The notes: generated from the letters alone by a model not told the origin. Counted from the stretch's first letter, positions 1 through 12,379 are shown. The stretch is DNA of 64,000 nt from Glycine soja (GCF_004193775.1 NC_041005.1:2482501-2546500), one strand, 5' to 3'. Made by a program: numbers and translations.

Positions 1-392
1 TGCATTTTCATTTTCTGTTTTCATTTTCTGAAAATTGTTTTCATTTTCAAAAGATTAAAATTCTGAAAATATGTTTGGTTTGACTTCTTGTTTTTTGTTT
101 TCATGAAATAAAAATACTGAAAATTTTTGATATATTGACTTCTTGTCTTTTTGTATTTTTATATTTGCTAAAAATTACATTCATTGTCACCACAATTTCA
201 TTTTATCCGAAATGAGGTTTCTGTTATTAACTGAAAACACTGAAAACGAAAATTTATTATTTTCATTTTCTGATTGTTTCCTGTTTTCATTTTCACTGAA
301 AATGTTTTCAGAAATCCAACCAAACATATTTTCATCACCGTTCTGTTTTCAGTGAAAATGAAAACAGAAAACAACTAAACCAAACACCCCCT
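1..392. repeat. Right-hand part of a TIR-type element cut by the window edge
   Basis: This stretch consists of short tracts of gttttcattttctg and their complement gaaaatgaaaac, so it can fold back on itself. It ends at about 375-392 in accaaacaccccctaaa, the reverse complement of the tttagggggtgtttggt start seen in many plant TIR elements. The left end lies outside the window, so family and target duplication cannot be given. The short reading frame at 143-355 is a by-product of the T-rich repeat. Confidence 0.5.
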
Positions 393-1240
393 AAAAAAAA
401 GGTGTTGTAATGGTCTCTTTTGTTTATAAGTGACCGACATAGAAACTCTACAAAAGTTTTAATATATGAGAAATTTAATGCAACAACTTTTTTTTTATTG
501 GAAATCTAAATAAAAAATCAATCATTACCTAAAATGTATTTAACCCTCAAATTAATTTTAGTGGATACGAAATTATTAAAATAATGGCCTAGCATGAGTG
601 GGTTTAAAGATAGACGAGTTTAGCTTTAATGGGTTCAAAATCATAAATAGGGGGGCAAAATATAACATTTTATCATACCTACTTGTAATTCTCTCGTAAA
701 TTGGGATGGTACATTTACCCACATTGCTACAAACGTAACCCGCCACTGTACAACATGTTTAATATAAAGGTGGTACGTCAGTTGCCGAGTATCTAACACA
801 GCTTGGGACCGGCTGTGAAATATAGGGAGAGTTAGTCTACCACTAATCCACCAGACACAAGAACTTTTAAAGACATACTTTTATGGTGGAAAATTGGTTT
901 TATAAAACCTTTTTATTACATAGAAAGTAACAATATGTACTTTCAAGATGAACTCTAGATGGAAAAGGACCCATAAGTTCGTTTTTACTACTTTTTAGAT
1001 AGCCCACTTCTATTCTTTCTGTGAACTACACAATTGAAGCCTTTCACCCTCCATGAAATAATCATTATCCCAATCGTAATTTTTCAATTGGCTAGAAAAT
1101 ATGCAAAAAGGAAGATGCATGTATCCACACTGAAAACAAAAACCCAGGCGTCAGTGTCCTCATTAATAAAGATGTCAACGAGAACTTATGCACCAAGTTG
1201 ACGAACAACAACTTGAACATAAAAAAAGTAAGGGGGGGGA
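393..1240. other. Intergenic, no gene seen
   Basis: AT-rich sequence without a coding frame longer than about 50 codons that looks real. The stretch from roughly 1240 to 1500 probably holds the 3' untranslated region of the gamma carbonic anhydrase gene, which is on the minus strand; no clear polyadenylation signal was singled out. Confidence 0.5.
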
Positions 1241-1500
1241 ATGTGAAATCACTTGCATTGGATACATCAAACACTAAAGATCAGCATACGATATCCTACA
1301 TGGCACTTGCCTTTCCCAAATTAGACAACAGAGTTCGGAATTTATGGAACAATTGCTTCCTGGACCGTAAGGCGCCACAATTCTATCGCAGAAAATGTCA
1401 GGTATTATTGGGAATGAAAAGAATCCCTCTTCCATGAATTTGCAAAAAACAATAGAGTCCCATGATGTCATTTCAAGATTGGAATAGAAAAACACTGCTT

Positions 1501-4500
1501 TTAAATACCAGATTTTTTAAGAGCTTTTTCTGCTTTATCAGGTAAGACATTATCAGGAAGAATAAGCTCTGGTGGGATCTCACGCACAACACCCAGCATA
1601 GAGTCATACTCCTCATCTTTGCGTGCAAACTTCTTTCGTAGCACCTTCTCAAACTCAATTTCATCAAAGGACTTTGAATTTTCGGCCGCATGGACCTGTG
1701 CAAGGTTAGTATAATTGGTAGCTGACTGGGAGATGAAAGCTATCTCTTCGTCAGTGAGCTTTCTCAGGAACTTTGCAGGATTGCCTGCCCATACCTGCAA
1801 AATATGCAAGTTTGTGCTTACAGATCATGAATGACACATATAGCATGCATTGAAGAAATAAACAGCCTAACCAACATTGGAAGTTAAAATATCTAGGCCA
1901 GGCAAAAACTGATAAAAATTAAGGAGTGCTTTCCATCCCCTCCATGTCTCCTGAAATTCCTCATTTATTACCTTAGCAATTGGATCTAAGGTTACTTCTA
2001 ATGGAATTGATCAAGTTTCCCTCTCTCCTTCATTAAACAAGAAATATGTCCTTTTTTTAATCCCTAATTGTCCGTTTAATTTAATCTTAGTTAATCAACT
2101 TGTTCTCTAAATTGTCTTGTGACATTTGATTCTAATTCTTTTGTCATACAAGAATGTGGTACAAGTAGAATAATTGGCATAATAGATCAATCTCGAGGTC
2201 TCTACTATCTAGAGCCAATTCCTTTTGTGTCTTGTGTTGCTAGAGTTACATCTGCAAAGCTTTTTCATAAATGCATGGGTCATCCAAATTAGTCAAAATT
2301 AAAGGAAATGGTTCCAGGTCTTGAAAAAGTACTAGAGTTAATTGTGAATCATTTCAATTTAGGTAAACATGTTTGCTCCTCTTTTCCAAAACAAATTGAA
2401 AAAAGATGTGTAATTCTATGTTTTTTAATTTTTATTGTTCATTCAGATATATGGGGTCCAGGTCAAGTCTTTTTTTAAGGGTTCAAATGCTGTCACTGTT
2501 ATTGATGAATTTTCTCAATGCACTTGGTTGTACTTATTTTGTTCATAATGTCTCTCCAGGATTTGATAAGCTCTCTGCCCGAGCCATCAAATGTGGTGTT
2601 GTTGTTTTTTTTTTATATATATTCTAGGCTTTGGAACACGGATGGTTATATGAAGATAAAGGGAGTACCCAAGTTATTAGGCATTGTTACAGAGATGGGG
2701 TAGGGTCTCTAATGGATAGACATTCTACCATGGGGTACTATGAATCTACTGGTGCAAGTATTGGCTTATGGAAAAGTAAGAAGCAAGATTTGCTGTTAGG
2801 TCTAGTGCAAAATCCAAATATAAGGCGGTGGCGATAACTACTAGAGAACTTGTATGGATTAAACAACTATTTAAGGAGTTGAAGTTTTGTGATATTCAAC
2901 AAATGAAGTTAATTTGTGATAATCAAGCAACTATTCATGTTGACTCTAAACCGATGTTTCATGAGATGGCCAAACATATAGAAATTGACTCTCACTTTGT
3001 ACAAGAGAAGGTTCTATCCAAGGAAGTTTTAACTGAGTTAGTCAGCTAAAATGACCAACTTGCAGACATCTCGACAAAATTCTAAGAGGATCACAAATCC
3101 AATAAAATTGTTCCATGCTTGGTGCATCAAATCTGTTTGCTTCAGCTTGACGCAGAGTGCTTGAAACAGTTTCTATTTTAGAAATTAATGTCTAAAGTAG
3201 ATGAATAGACAGAGACTTCGCTCATCATTGCTCTTAGGGAATTGCAGATGTATCTAAATATAGGTGTTGTTGAGTGTTTTTCACTCGAGCATTTTACCAA
3301 AATCTAGTCTTCAACTAAAGAATAAGGGCTTTATGTTTCAAACACGTTTTAGATACTTAAATATCATAAGGCTGTTGAATAAAATTAAAAAGCAAAATAA
3401 AAAACTAACCAAAAAATTTCTTTAAGAGTAAATAGTGTATACACTAACAATGTAAAAACCATGTATGATATGTTTTTTTACTCTTAGAATAATCACTTTA
3501 AAAGTCATACCAACTATGATTTATGATTGGTTGATAATGTAAATCTTTTTATACTAACAGTGCATAGAAATTAACCTCACCCCCTATATTCCATAAAAAT
3601 TATATAAAAAACAAATAATTGAACAACCTGTCAGAGATTGGCAGTATAGTATGTTAACTAAAAAATGGAATAATTCCCAAAAACAGTTTACACTACCACG
3701 AACATGATCCTAATCCTCAGTAACTTAATAGGAATAGCCAAACAGCCAAACAGCCAAACACCCACAGACATACCTCGCCAGAAGGAATTCTTGTATTCTG
3801 TCTCACAAGGGCACCAGCAGCAACCATGGCATTTTTCTCAACTACTACACCGTCAAGTAGTATTGCACCCATACCAACAAAAGCCTCGTCCTCAACAGTA
3901 CAACCATGGATAACAGCACTGTGGCCTGCTCAGTAAAAAAAATTTAACAAAATTTCCCATTAAGAGTAGAACACAGCACGATTCTTAATCATGACAAAAA
4001 GGTTACTCACCGACAGTAACATTATCCCCAATAATTGTAGGCAACACCTTCCCACTTAAATTTGACTTTGCAACATGCACCAGAGAGTTGTCCTGAATGT
4101 TAGTTCCATTTCCAACTCTGATGCTGTTAACATCACCTATTCATAAAGTGAATTTCAAACATGATCACCACATATATCTTAATGAACAACACAGAAATTC
4201 AATCTACATTAAAAGATAAGAGAAATGCAAGTTCGCGTGAAATCTGTTTAGAAATAAAGCATTACAAATTATTCCACAAAACATCTCATTAACAGAAGAA
4301 GCATAGAATGATTGAAATATTATCTGTGAGACCTAATTGAAGGAGCGAGATAGGTTACCTCTCAAGACAACTCCATACCAAATGGATGATCCTCTTCCAA
4401 GTTGAACGTCTCCAATGACGGAGGCGCTTGGCGCAACAAATACATCCTTATCAACAACAGGAGCCTTATCAAATATGTTCATCAGAGTTCGATGCCTAGA

Positions 4501-4744
4501 GACTAAACACAACAAGGAAGACGATTACTAGATATATTGCATAGCATTATATAAGTCTCCGATCATAAACATTGATCATGAAATTAGGGCATGGAAATGA
4601 AAAAAATGGGAAAGGGGAAAGAGACAAACGCTGCTCTTGGAAGTAGTAACCGCCCTGAAGACGGGAACCGAGACGATCAATGGCCTGTCCAGTTTCTCGA
4701 ATCCAGTTACCAACGCTGTAGATCGCTCTCCCAAGGGTTCCCAT
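1501..4744 (-). CDS. GAMMACA1: Gamma-type carbonic anhydrase, mitochondrial complex I subunit
   Basis: Five exons on the minus strand: 4744-4630, 4502-4359, 4136-4011, 3925-3774 and 1794-1501. They total 831 nt and encode 276 residues; all introns are GT-AG and each junction keeps frame. The protein starts MGTLGRAIYSVGNWIRETGQ, the typical plant gamma-CA N-terminus, followed by a left-handed beta-helix of hexapeptide repeats (about residues 55-190) and a C-terminal helix. The three zinc-ligand histidines of the family are present: His107 in SLVHVAK, and His130 and His135 in GHSAVIHG. In plants these proteins form the trimeric gamma-CA domain on the matrix side of the complex I membrane arm, and the length matches. 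The fourth intron (3773-1795) is about 2 kb because a Copia relic sits in it on the opposite strand. GAMMACA2 is a close paralogue, so the number in the symbol is less certain than the family. Confidence 0.95.
2131..3165 (+). mobile_element. Degenerate Ty1/Copia fragment inside a gamma-CA intron
   Basis: Frames on the plus strand give the end of the protease/GAG-pre-integrase region (SRGLYYLEP at about 2191, then KLFHKCMGHPN near 2260), the start of integrase (HSDIWGPGQV, about 2440), and then a jump to the RNase H region (SLMDRHSTMGY near 2706; ICDNQATIHVDSKP near 2911; NDQLADISTKF to about 3083). Most of integrase and all of reverse transcriptase are missing, and there are in-frame stops and frame changes. 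The element lies antisense to its host gene. Flanking LTRs were not found, so the limits are approximate. It is dead and acts only as intron filler. Confidence 0.85.
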
Positions 4745-6364
4745 TTCCTCAACTGCTCAGTGCTTCACACTTCGAGTCTCAACCAGAATGCTACTATGCT
4801 AGAGTAGAATATCCCTGTTTCGTGGAGAGGGCAATTTGGGGTTTCCATCGCTCAAAACAAAAATGGGCCTGGCCCAAGATTATCTGGGCCGATCTGTTAC
4901 CAGCTTGTGGGGTTTGAAAATTTTGGTAATTTGTTCCGTATAAACAATTTAGTTCAAATAAAGAATAGTGTTAAAACAATTTAGATATGATTGCAAACAA
5001 GAATCAATAATTCTTGGACAGAGAAGCCACATTTGCCACCCATAATAATAGTTCAAATAAAGAATAGTGTTAAAAGCTGCCAAAATTTATATTGAGGAAG
5101 GTGGCGGGGACAATTTATTACCCAGCAAGTAGTGTTTCTTTATGCAATTTGGATTTTGGAAGTTCCTTGCCAACGCCAGCTTTGCCCATGATTTATTTGA
5201 TTAAAATTTGTTCATCACTTTCTTTTTAGGAATTATTTATTCTTCATCTTGTGCTAGAAAATTTATTGATATATACTATATAGAAGTAGACAGGAAAGTA
5301 GAGTGACTTTTCGCTCAGGTTTGGACGAAGAAATAGAAGTATAGCTCGTGTGTCTCTAGAAAATTTATTCTTGACTTTGTAATTCTAACAATTAATTTAA
5401 AATTTTAGCCCTTGTTGACCTTGTCTCTTCTTGCTTTGTTAAAGACTTAATAGCTAGGAGCCTTCTAACGGTTTCCAACGTTCAAGATTCTAAAATTCAG
5501 ATCAATGTAAATCTCAGTAGTTCAAGTGTTTTGGATTACATTTATACGTTTTCAAGTGGAGAACAAAGTAAAACGAAAATGTAGAAAAAAAGGAAAATAT
5601 TCCTTCCCTCGCACTACCCTTGCGGTGTAATATAATACATCTCCGGCTGCTGGTGAGGCTGTTAAGATTAATCATATCTTAAGTTTTATGTTTTGTTTTG
5701 TGATAATGTGATTGGTTTGGAAGGAAGTGAGAGAAGAGGAGAGAAATTGTTTTATATTTTTTTTTAATCTAATTTGATTTAAAAATTTGGAGAATAGGAA
5801 AAATGTTAAGTCTAAGACAAGGTAGTTATGTAATGAATAAAGGTAAAAAGAAAAGTTAATATATTATAAAAACATTCTTAAAATTTATTGTATGCCTTAA
5901 TAACTTCTATAAAAATATTGCATCATAATTTAGAACTTGGAAAGTGATCATCAACGAGGAGTGGGGGATTAAAGTTTTGTTATGTAAATTACTAAAATCA
6001 GAGTGCCAATTGTACCAAGCCACGTCAGATTCTGACTTATTATAGAGACAGACAGACCAATGGTTGTAATAATAACAACCACCTAAGAACCGTGAAACCA
6101 AATCACAAGTTTAGTTGTTAAAACTTGACTCTAGTTTATATAATAATAAAATTCCTATCACATGGAGTAGCAGTTTCTATTATTATTATTTTGATCCCAA
6201 TTAATGTGTTTAAACATGGCCAGCTAATTTCATGAAGCTAGAAGCTAGAAGCCTAGAACCATCGTATACCACGCCTATCCTCTTTCTCTCGGTACACAAA
6301 AAAGTCCTGTGGTGGAGTATACCTCACTTAGAAGTGCATGAAATTGCTCTAGTTTTCCAAACAA
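4745..6364. other. Intergenic, with a 26-bp direct repeat
   Basis: This holds the shared upstream space of the divergent gamma-CA gene (-) and the small gene starting at 6365 (+). A 26-bp direct repeat beginning agttcaaataaagaatag occurs at 4951-4976 and 5050-5075. No coding frame here looks real; the frame running to 4917 on the plus strand overlaps gamma-CA exon 1 in antisense and is a shadow. Confidence 0.5.
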
Positions 6365-6947
6365 ATGAGTGAAAGAACTCTGGTTCCAATATTCGTCTTC
6401 TGGGCTTTCCTTACAATAATCACCCCTACACTCATTCTCTTGTCAGAGAATTCAAAGGCAGACCTCGATTCAAATGGTAAAGACCAATATTTAAGTAACT
6501 GCTACTTCTCCTCATTCCTAAAAACTAATAGTATAAATTATTAAGTATTTTCATTTGCTTGTAAATTGGGTTTGCTTCTTTGCCGGCTTGTTAGTTATTA
6601 TTTTTAGCACTTGTAATTTTTTGTTCTCATTCTCTTCAATGTTTATATCCAAATTTACAGGAAATATAACTGAGGGAATGAAGCTTGGAATAATGATCGG
6701 GTACACACAGAAATATAGCATAAGAACAGCATCACCACTAGCCAAGTCTGAAGAGGAACTGGCCTTGGCACCAGCCCCAGAAACATTACCAACCCCATCA
6801 TCTGGAACTAATACTACTAGAGTTACTCCAACTGGGTCAATGTCACATCATAACCACACTCTTATAGGCAATAGAACTGATGATGGGCTTACACTCTTCT
6901 CTCCCACCAAGATACACGTCCAAGTCAAACAAGCATATATCAGATAA
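6365..6947 (+). CDS. Small secreted or membrane-anchored protein, unrecognised
   Basis: Two exons, 6365-6476 and 6661-6947 (399 nt, 132 residues), joined across a GT-AG intron of 184 bp. The first exon begins MSERTLVPIFVFWAFLTIIT, with a hydrophobic stretch of about 20 residues that reads as a signal peptide or N-terminal anchor. The rest is hydrophilic, with a short Ala/Pro run (ALAPAPETLPTPSS, about residues 73-86) and several N-x-S/T sites, which fits an extracytoplasmic protein. I do not recognise the family. The support is the clean splice, the preserved frame and the signal-like start; a single-exon alternative would lack the hydrophobic segment. Confidence 0.6.
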
Positions 6948-8080
6948 ACAAGTACTTCGTGACAGACATGATTACAGTATTTGGATCTCAGACTGTTATA
7001 TGTCCTCAGTAGTCTTTGTGGAAGAACAATGTAAGTTGGTGATAAACAGAATTAATTCATTACTTTGTAAATATCTACATAGGTATATACCATGATTCTG
7101 AATTGATATAAATTGGTTGGGGTTTGTTGTTTAGCAAATATATTTCTTCTATTGTTGAGGTCTAATAAAAAGAGAAATGATGGTCCCAAGTCCCAAGCCC
7201 AAATCCCGTTGCAAATTTATAGGTGTTATGGAAATTTTTTGTATGTAGTTATGAAACGAGATGCAGTTTCTCTCATCATGAGCAGTATTATGTCCCGATG
7301 ATCATATGGTCTTTGTTTTCCTTTATAAAAACAAAGACTCAGAGAAACTCATTAACAAATTCTGTAACTTTTGTTCTTGCCCGGATTAATGCTGTGTGTT
7401 CATTAACAAAAATTGATTATCCAGCTTCTAACTCAAATGTTTTGTACTTGATCACAATTGAGCACACCATGACACGGTTTGCTTGCAGAATTGACTCTTC
7501 CTTCCCCAGCCAAAAAAAGAATTAGACGGTTTTCAACTAGTAAAGTTTGATAAATTGCAGCGTCATGCTTAAGCTTGTGTGACTATCGATGACACTTTCA
7601 CTTTCCGATTAAGCATTCATGTTATGATTCTTGATAATTTGAAAGAGACAAATGTTAGTCATGTTAACACAACAGTCATCATAACATGCGTTTGCCTTAA
7701 AAGGTGTAGAACAAAACCTGTCTAGTCCTTAAATGACAACCGAGTAAATTCATGTACTCAATTTAACTTCTTACATCATGCGCATAAATTATGCACCTTA
7801 GCTTGTAGAGAATTTAAATGTAAGATTTTTTTATAAAAAAATAAATGTATGTGTTAATTTTAGTTTATGAAAAAGCTCATTTCATTCTTGTCCTATACTG
7901 TTCCTTCACTCAGCTTCCAATCTAGTAGGTATTGTTGTGAAGCAGCTAAAACATAGGAAGGAAAAAGCATAACAGAAACAAGTTTACATAGCATTTTCAA
8001 TTTTCAACTAGTCAGGTAAAACATTAACTAGTTTACATAGCAAACAAGAGCACAGACGTGCATCCTTGCTTTTTAAATTC
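6948..8080. other. Intergenic, no gene seen
   Basis: The frames at 7113-7301 and 7223-7525 have low-complexity compositions and no family resemblance. The first few hundred bases are probably the 3' untranslated region of the upstream small gene. Confidence 0.4.
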
Positions 8081-8247
8081 TCAAACGAACGTGTCAAGGT
8101 ATTCTTCCACAGCGGTGTAGTTGACATAAGGGTACAACTGGGAAGCCTCAACCCCAAAAGAAGGATCAATCTCAAAGTTAGTGTGGTCACCCTTCACGAA
8201 CACCGAATGGCTGATAGCTAATCCCTCTTTGATTGTAAGAGTTGCCT
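8081..8247 (-). pseudogene. Orphan last exon of an isoflavone-reductase-like (PCBER/NmrA) gene
   Basis: After a good acceptor (ttttcttgcag, ending at 8248) the minus strand reads into SVFVKGDHTNFEIDPSFGVE followed by ASQLYPYVNY and a final EEYLDTFV. This is the characteristic C-terminus of the isoflavone reductase / phenylcoumaran benzylic ether reductase group, NADPH-dependent enzymes of phenylpropanoid metabolism. No earlier exon with the N-terminal NADPH-binding GxxGxxG motif is found upstream within the next 1.6 kb. Compared with the family, about five residues before LAISHSVFV also seem to be missing. I call it a gene fragment. A remote first part beyond a very long intron is possible but unlikely, because a complete gene lies upstream. 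Confidence 0.75.
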
Positions 8248-8410
8248 CTGCAAGAAAAGAGAATATCAGACATTCAGCCTTGTATTGTAATTGTATTATG
8301 GTTTGGACCAATCTCAGAAGAAATTATTAAATAGTGCACTACCTGACTTTAGTGTAATTTACATTTACTGAGACTAAGGATATTTAATTATTTATACAGA
8401 CCTTCAATGT

Positions 8411-8527
8411 CCGGGGTATAGAAAGAAAGACCATTTTAGAGGATACAAAATTAATTTAATCTTAAACTTTAAAAGGGTGTAGATTACGTTATATGGCCGG
8501 GGTATAGAAAGGAAGACCATTTTAGAA
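8411..8527. repeat. 31-bp direct repeat, two copies
   Basis: A segment beginning ccggggtatagaaag and continuing through gaccattttaga occurs at 8411-8441 and again at 8497-8527, 86 bp apart, with about one mismatch until they diverge. It lies just upstream of the isoflavone-reductase-like fragment and may mark a small local duplication. Confidence 0.6.
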
Positions 8528-8934
8528 GCTAGTATTATTTTTGGGCTAAGTATTCAAAGCTAAATCATGGGGAGCATTGCTTCTGCACCTCTCTATCACC
8601 ATTTGCATTACATTACAAAATGTTCAATCTATAATGTAATTTTCCATTATGAAATGAGCATTTTGTAATGTAATGGGCGCTTCAAGTAGAATTTGAAGGT
8701 GTAGGAAGTTTCACTCAATTATGAGTGGCAAACTAGCAAATGATTTAGTTAAATTTTTTTATATAAAATTATTAAAATAAAAGCAATTTACATTAACACC
8801 TTCTCAAATTTTCTCAAATTATACACAATATTCTTTTTTTAATGTTGGTAACAACTTCCTCATAAAGATGTTAATGTAATGTATAACGTGATATTAATGT
8901 AATATTTTTAAATATTAAGAAAGATTAATGTAAT

Positions 8935-9206
8935 CAGTGACGGATCCGGCAAAAAATAGTATAATATTTTTTCAAACAAAAATTATATAATTTTTATTAA
9001 AAATGATAATAAAAAATTTAAAAAGATAAAGTGAGTAAAATTATTCTTTTATAACTGTCTACATTTATCTTATTAAAAAAATTATCTTATGGAGACAAGA
9101 TCTATTCTTTTATAGGGCTAAAAAATATTTATTCAATATATTTAAGTAAAAAAAATTTACTTTATGGGGGAGGGGGATTATTAAATACCATGTAAATCCG
9201 CCGGTG
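8935..9206. mobile_element. Non-autonomous hAT-type MITE with perfect 8-bp TSD
   Basis: The element starts cagtgacggatcc and ends gtaaatccgccggtg; the ends are imperfect inverted repeats of each other. It is flanked on both sides by the same 8 bases, aatgtaat (8927-8934 and 9207-9214), as expected for hAT insertion. At 272 bp with no coding potential it must be moved in trans. The identical target duplication suggests a fairly recent insertion compared with the other relics here. Confidence 0.85.
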
Positions 9207-9891
9207 AATGTAATATATAAGAAAGTCACAGTGCATATTTTCAAATATTAAGATGAGCCAGCGTAGGAATAATAAAAGAAAAAAGATTGAATATAATTTG
9301 AGAAAAACTCAAAAAATGTTAGTGTAATTTTGCTATTTAAATGTTTTTTTTTCTTCTCTTTTTCAAGCATTATTCCTCCTCCCTCCTGTTTGACCGCACC
9401 TTCCTTTCAGGTTTTATGGTGCTCTCCCACTTGTAATTTCACCGCACCCTCTCTCATTTCTCTTCTCGGTGTTCTTCCGGTGAATTCATTTTTTTTTTTA
9501 CTATTTTTCAATGATGTATGTAATTAACCAACTATACTACCTATGATCCCTTAACCGATTTTGAAAAAAAAAAATAAAAAATTCACGTATTAAAATAATC
9601 TACAGGAATAGTAGGAGTTAATCAACGCTACGTAGCAAATTAAATAATAGCCATTTGATTAGGATTAGAAGGCTGACAAATAAAAGGTACTGCACGCTTT
9701 CCTTAACCACAAAGTCAAATCAGTTCAATATTCTCTCTTTAAAATCTGTTGGGATTTTTGCATCCCTTTTCAAACAAACCAGAAATACAGAGTTCTTATG
9801 CAGAATTGTAAGTGACAAAATAGAAGCCATTACACATATAGATACGAAACTATAGTCGTGGATATGATATATAACGTGAAAAAAACTCATA

Positions 9892-10698
9892 TCAAGCATT
9901 AATTCCATCTCCGGGGTTAAGTTTCGTAGACCCCAAGTTGGCCACGTGAAACTGTGATGCATACTTATTGGAAGCCGCTTCTATCACTGGCGGTTCATTC
10001 AGAAATGCCCAGCTGCTTTTGGTCCACCTGCATTAACCCCAATCATTTTCTAAAATATTAATCATTTAAAGGGATTCATAATAATACACCAAATTGTGCA
10101 ATTACTATCTGTGATTTAATTTACCAGCCATTTTTCTTGATAAGTTGCTCTAAACTTTTCTGGTCAACGTCCATGCCTAAGGACTCCTTTATGCTGGCCA
10201 AGGTCACGGTACTTGACTTATGAGAATTCTCTGAATCCTCAAATTTTCGGGCCTGTCCAGTATCCATCATAAACATCAAAATATATTACTAGCTTTTATA
10301 TATATGTGTGTGTGTGTGAATTTCTGACACATAGAAGGGGAAAAAATGTAGAGATGTAGTTAACTTCAAAGTCAAAAAACCTGAATAGTCTCAGATAGTT
10401 TGGACATAGCTCTGAGGTGTTCTAACTCTGTCTCCTTCTTTACTCTCCAGTAAGCATTAATTTCTTCTTTGGTGAGTGATCGATTCCTCTCTATTGTAGC
10501 TGCAAAAATAACAAATTTTTCCTCCGTCAGAAATCACAAGTGATTTATGATCTAGACTCGACCAAGAGGTGAAGCATATATAAGTGCATAACATAATACG
10601 AGAAAGAAACAACACTAGTACTAAATAATTAATTAATTATCTGTACCTGATTCAGGATCCAAGATCAGAGAGTCCCATCCTGCCATAAGAGAACCCAT
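9892..10698 (-). CDS. Small conserved plant protein with an MAGWDS start motif, function unknown
   Basis: Four exons on the minus strand: 10698-10647, 10499-10381, 10252-10125 and 10027-9892 (435 nt, 144 residues), all GT-AG with frame kept. The protein opens MGSLMAGWDSLILDPES, then has a charged helical stretch (SLTKEEINAYWRVKKETELE, about residues 23-42), a Ser-rich linker, and a C-terminal part containing KKNGWWTKSSWAFLNEPPVI and QFHVANL. The Trp-rich NGWW/KSSWAFLNEP segment looks like the most constrained part. If one stops at the intron-retained stop after exon 3, that segment is lost, which is why I prefer the four-exon model. I remember similar short proteins as uncharacterised in plants and assign no function. 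Confidence 0.8.
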
Positions 10699-12379
10699 TA
10701 TATTTGTTGCTGAATTAATTTCTTTATCGTAACAAATTTAGCGACTAAGCCACACTAGCTCCTCCAATGCCTTTCTAAATCGATGACCTATTTCTTGATA
10801 TATATATATATAGTGCTGGTCAGTGTAGTGACGAAGCTCCGGATTGTTTCTCTATTTTGTTCTTATCTCTTGGCAAGGATTTTAGATTGTGATGAGTGAA
10901 CAAAAGTGTCACATCCATAGGTTTTGGATGTTAAGGGATAATGATGATGATAATGATCCTACTGTAACGGCAAAGATTCCCTTGTAGTTTGGGCAAAAAT
11001 AAATAGAAAATTGAATATTTTAAGGCTTTAGTCACAGGCAGCACACAGACTTTAGAAAACAAGGCGGCGACATCACCACAGTTTTTATTTTAAGAACTTT
11101 AGCAATTAGTTTCAAATGTACCAATATTTTCCCTCTATCCGTTGAACAAGTAAGTGTATGTTTGGGTTAGAGGTGCTGAAATTAATCTTGAATAAAATTG
11201 ATTTTGATTATTATAGAATTGATTTTGATAAAAATAAAAGTTATTCCTATTTATTTTAATTCTGTCATGATTTTTATGTATTATAATTAATTTTATCATA
11301 ATTTTAAAAACAATTTAAATATGTAAAATTTCATCAAAATTAAGAGGTTATTCAAACCCATACTAAATTTAGTAAAAGTAACTCTCATGAAAAAGTATTC
11401 TTTTTCCTCTCTCCCTAAGACTATCATATTTAAATATCATGTACATCATGTTAGAAACCTGATTAAGGGTTCAACTCCTCTTCCATTAATGGAGAGGTCC
11501 ATTAGGAGAGAGATAAACACATGCATCTCTTTATCTTTCTTTCAATGGATCTCTTATTGACTAGAGATGAATTTTTTTTTCTGATTAATCGATAGGATCA
11601 ATATATAAGTTGTAAAGATTTTCTTTTTAAATTTTAACATAATTAAACTTTAAAATATCCCAACCTCAGAATCTTAATTTAACGAGTGCAATCCACAATT
11701 ATAAAAAACGAGAGTTAAGACTGATTAAGAATTTCATAAAAAAAAAGACTGGTTAGGAAATTAAATAAAAAACTAACTAAATTTTATAATCAAAGATTCG
11801 CTGCATGTTTAAACCAATTGTATTTGTATTCTTATGAAATGTAAAGCGTTCATGTTAAAAAAGACCACTTATTATATAAAAAAAATACCATTTGATTGTT
11901 CGAAAACCATCTTTGAGGATCTTGTGTTTTTTGGGTATGATTTCCTGCTTATCAATTTCTTCGGTCATGCCTTTTTAATTTCTGGTGATCAAGTAGTACT
12001 TTTTCCGCGTTTTAGCAGGATAAATTATTGGCAATTTGTTTGAAAGATTTTTCAGTCAAACGATAATGACATTCCTTGTGTTTTCTTATTGAAAAGCACT
12101 TCAATTCACTAGTGAATTTTTTTTTATCCCCTCTCTGAATCACTGCTTTGACTATTAATTAACAAAAAGCAGCTTCTGAAAGAAAGCTGAATGGTCATCA
12201 CTCATCACACTCAGTAATTGTTCTTGTAAACTAGAGACAGTTGCAAGTTTCCCCAATAAACAAACTTGACATTAAAAAAGAACAGCACAAACGATGGATG
12301 TTACTGACACGAAACATCAAAACAAAGGCCCTGGTATGGTATTCTGTCATGTCTCAAGTAAATAAGACCACGTTGTTCA
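10699..12379. other. Intergenic, AT-rich
   Basis: Apart from the TIR-like repeat listed separately, nothing coding is convincing. The frame at 11834-12043 has no family features. The first 150 bases are promoter territory of the minus-strand gene starting at 10698. Confidence 0.45.
11155..11365. repeat. Short TIR/MITE-like repeat
   Basis: The left end gtatgtttgggttagaggt and the right end aagaggttattcaaacccat are near inverted complements, and the middle is built from the attgattttgat type of sequence common in legume intergenic repeats. No clear target duplication was found, so the exact borders are uncertain. Confidence 0.4.

Noticed and set aside
4591..4917. 108-codon plus-strand frame
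   Set aside because: Antisense to gamma carbonic anhydrase exon 1 and its promoter.
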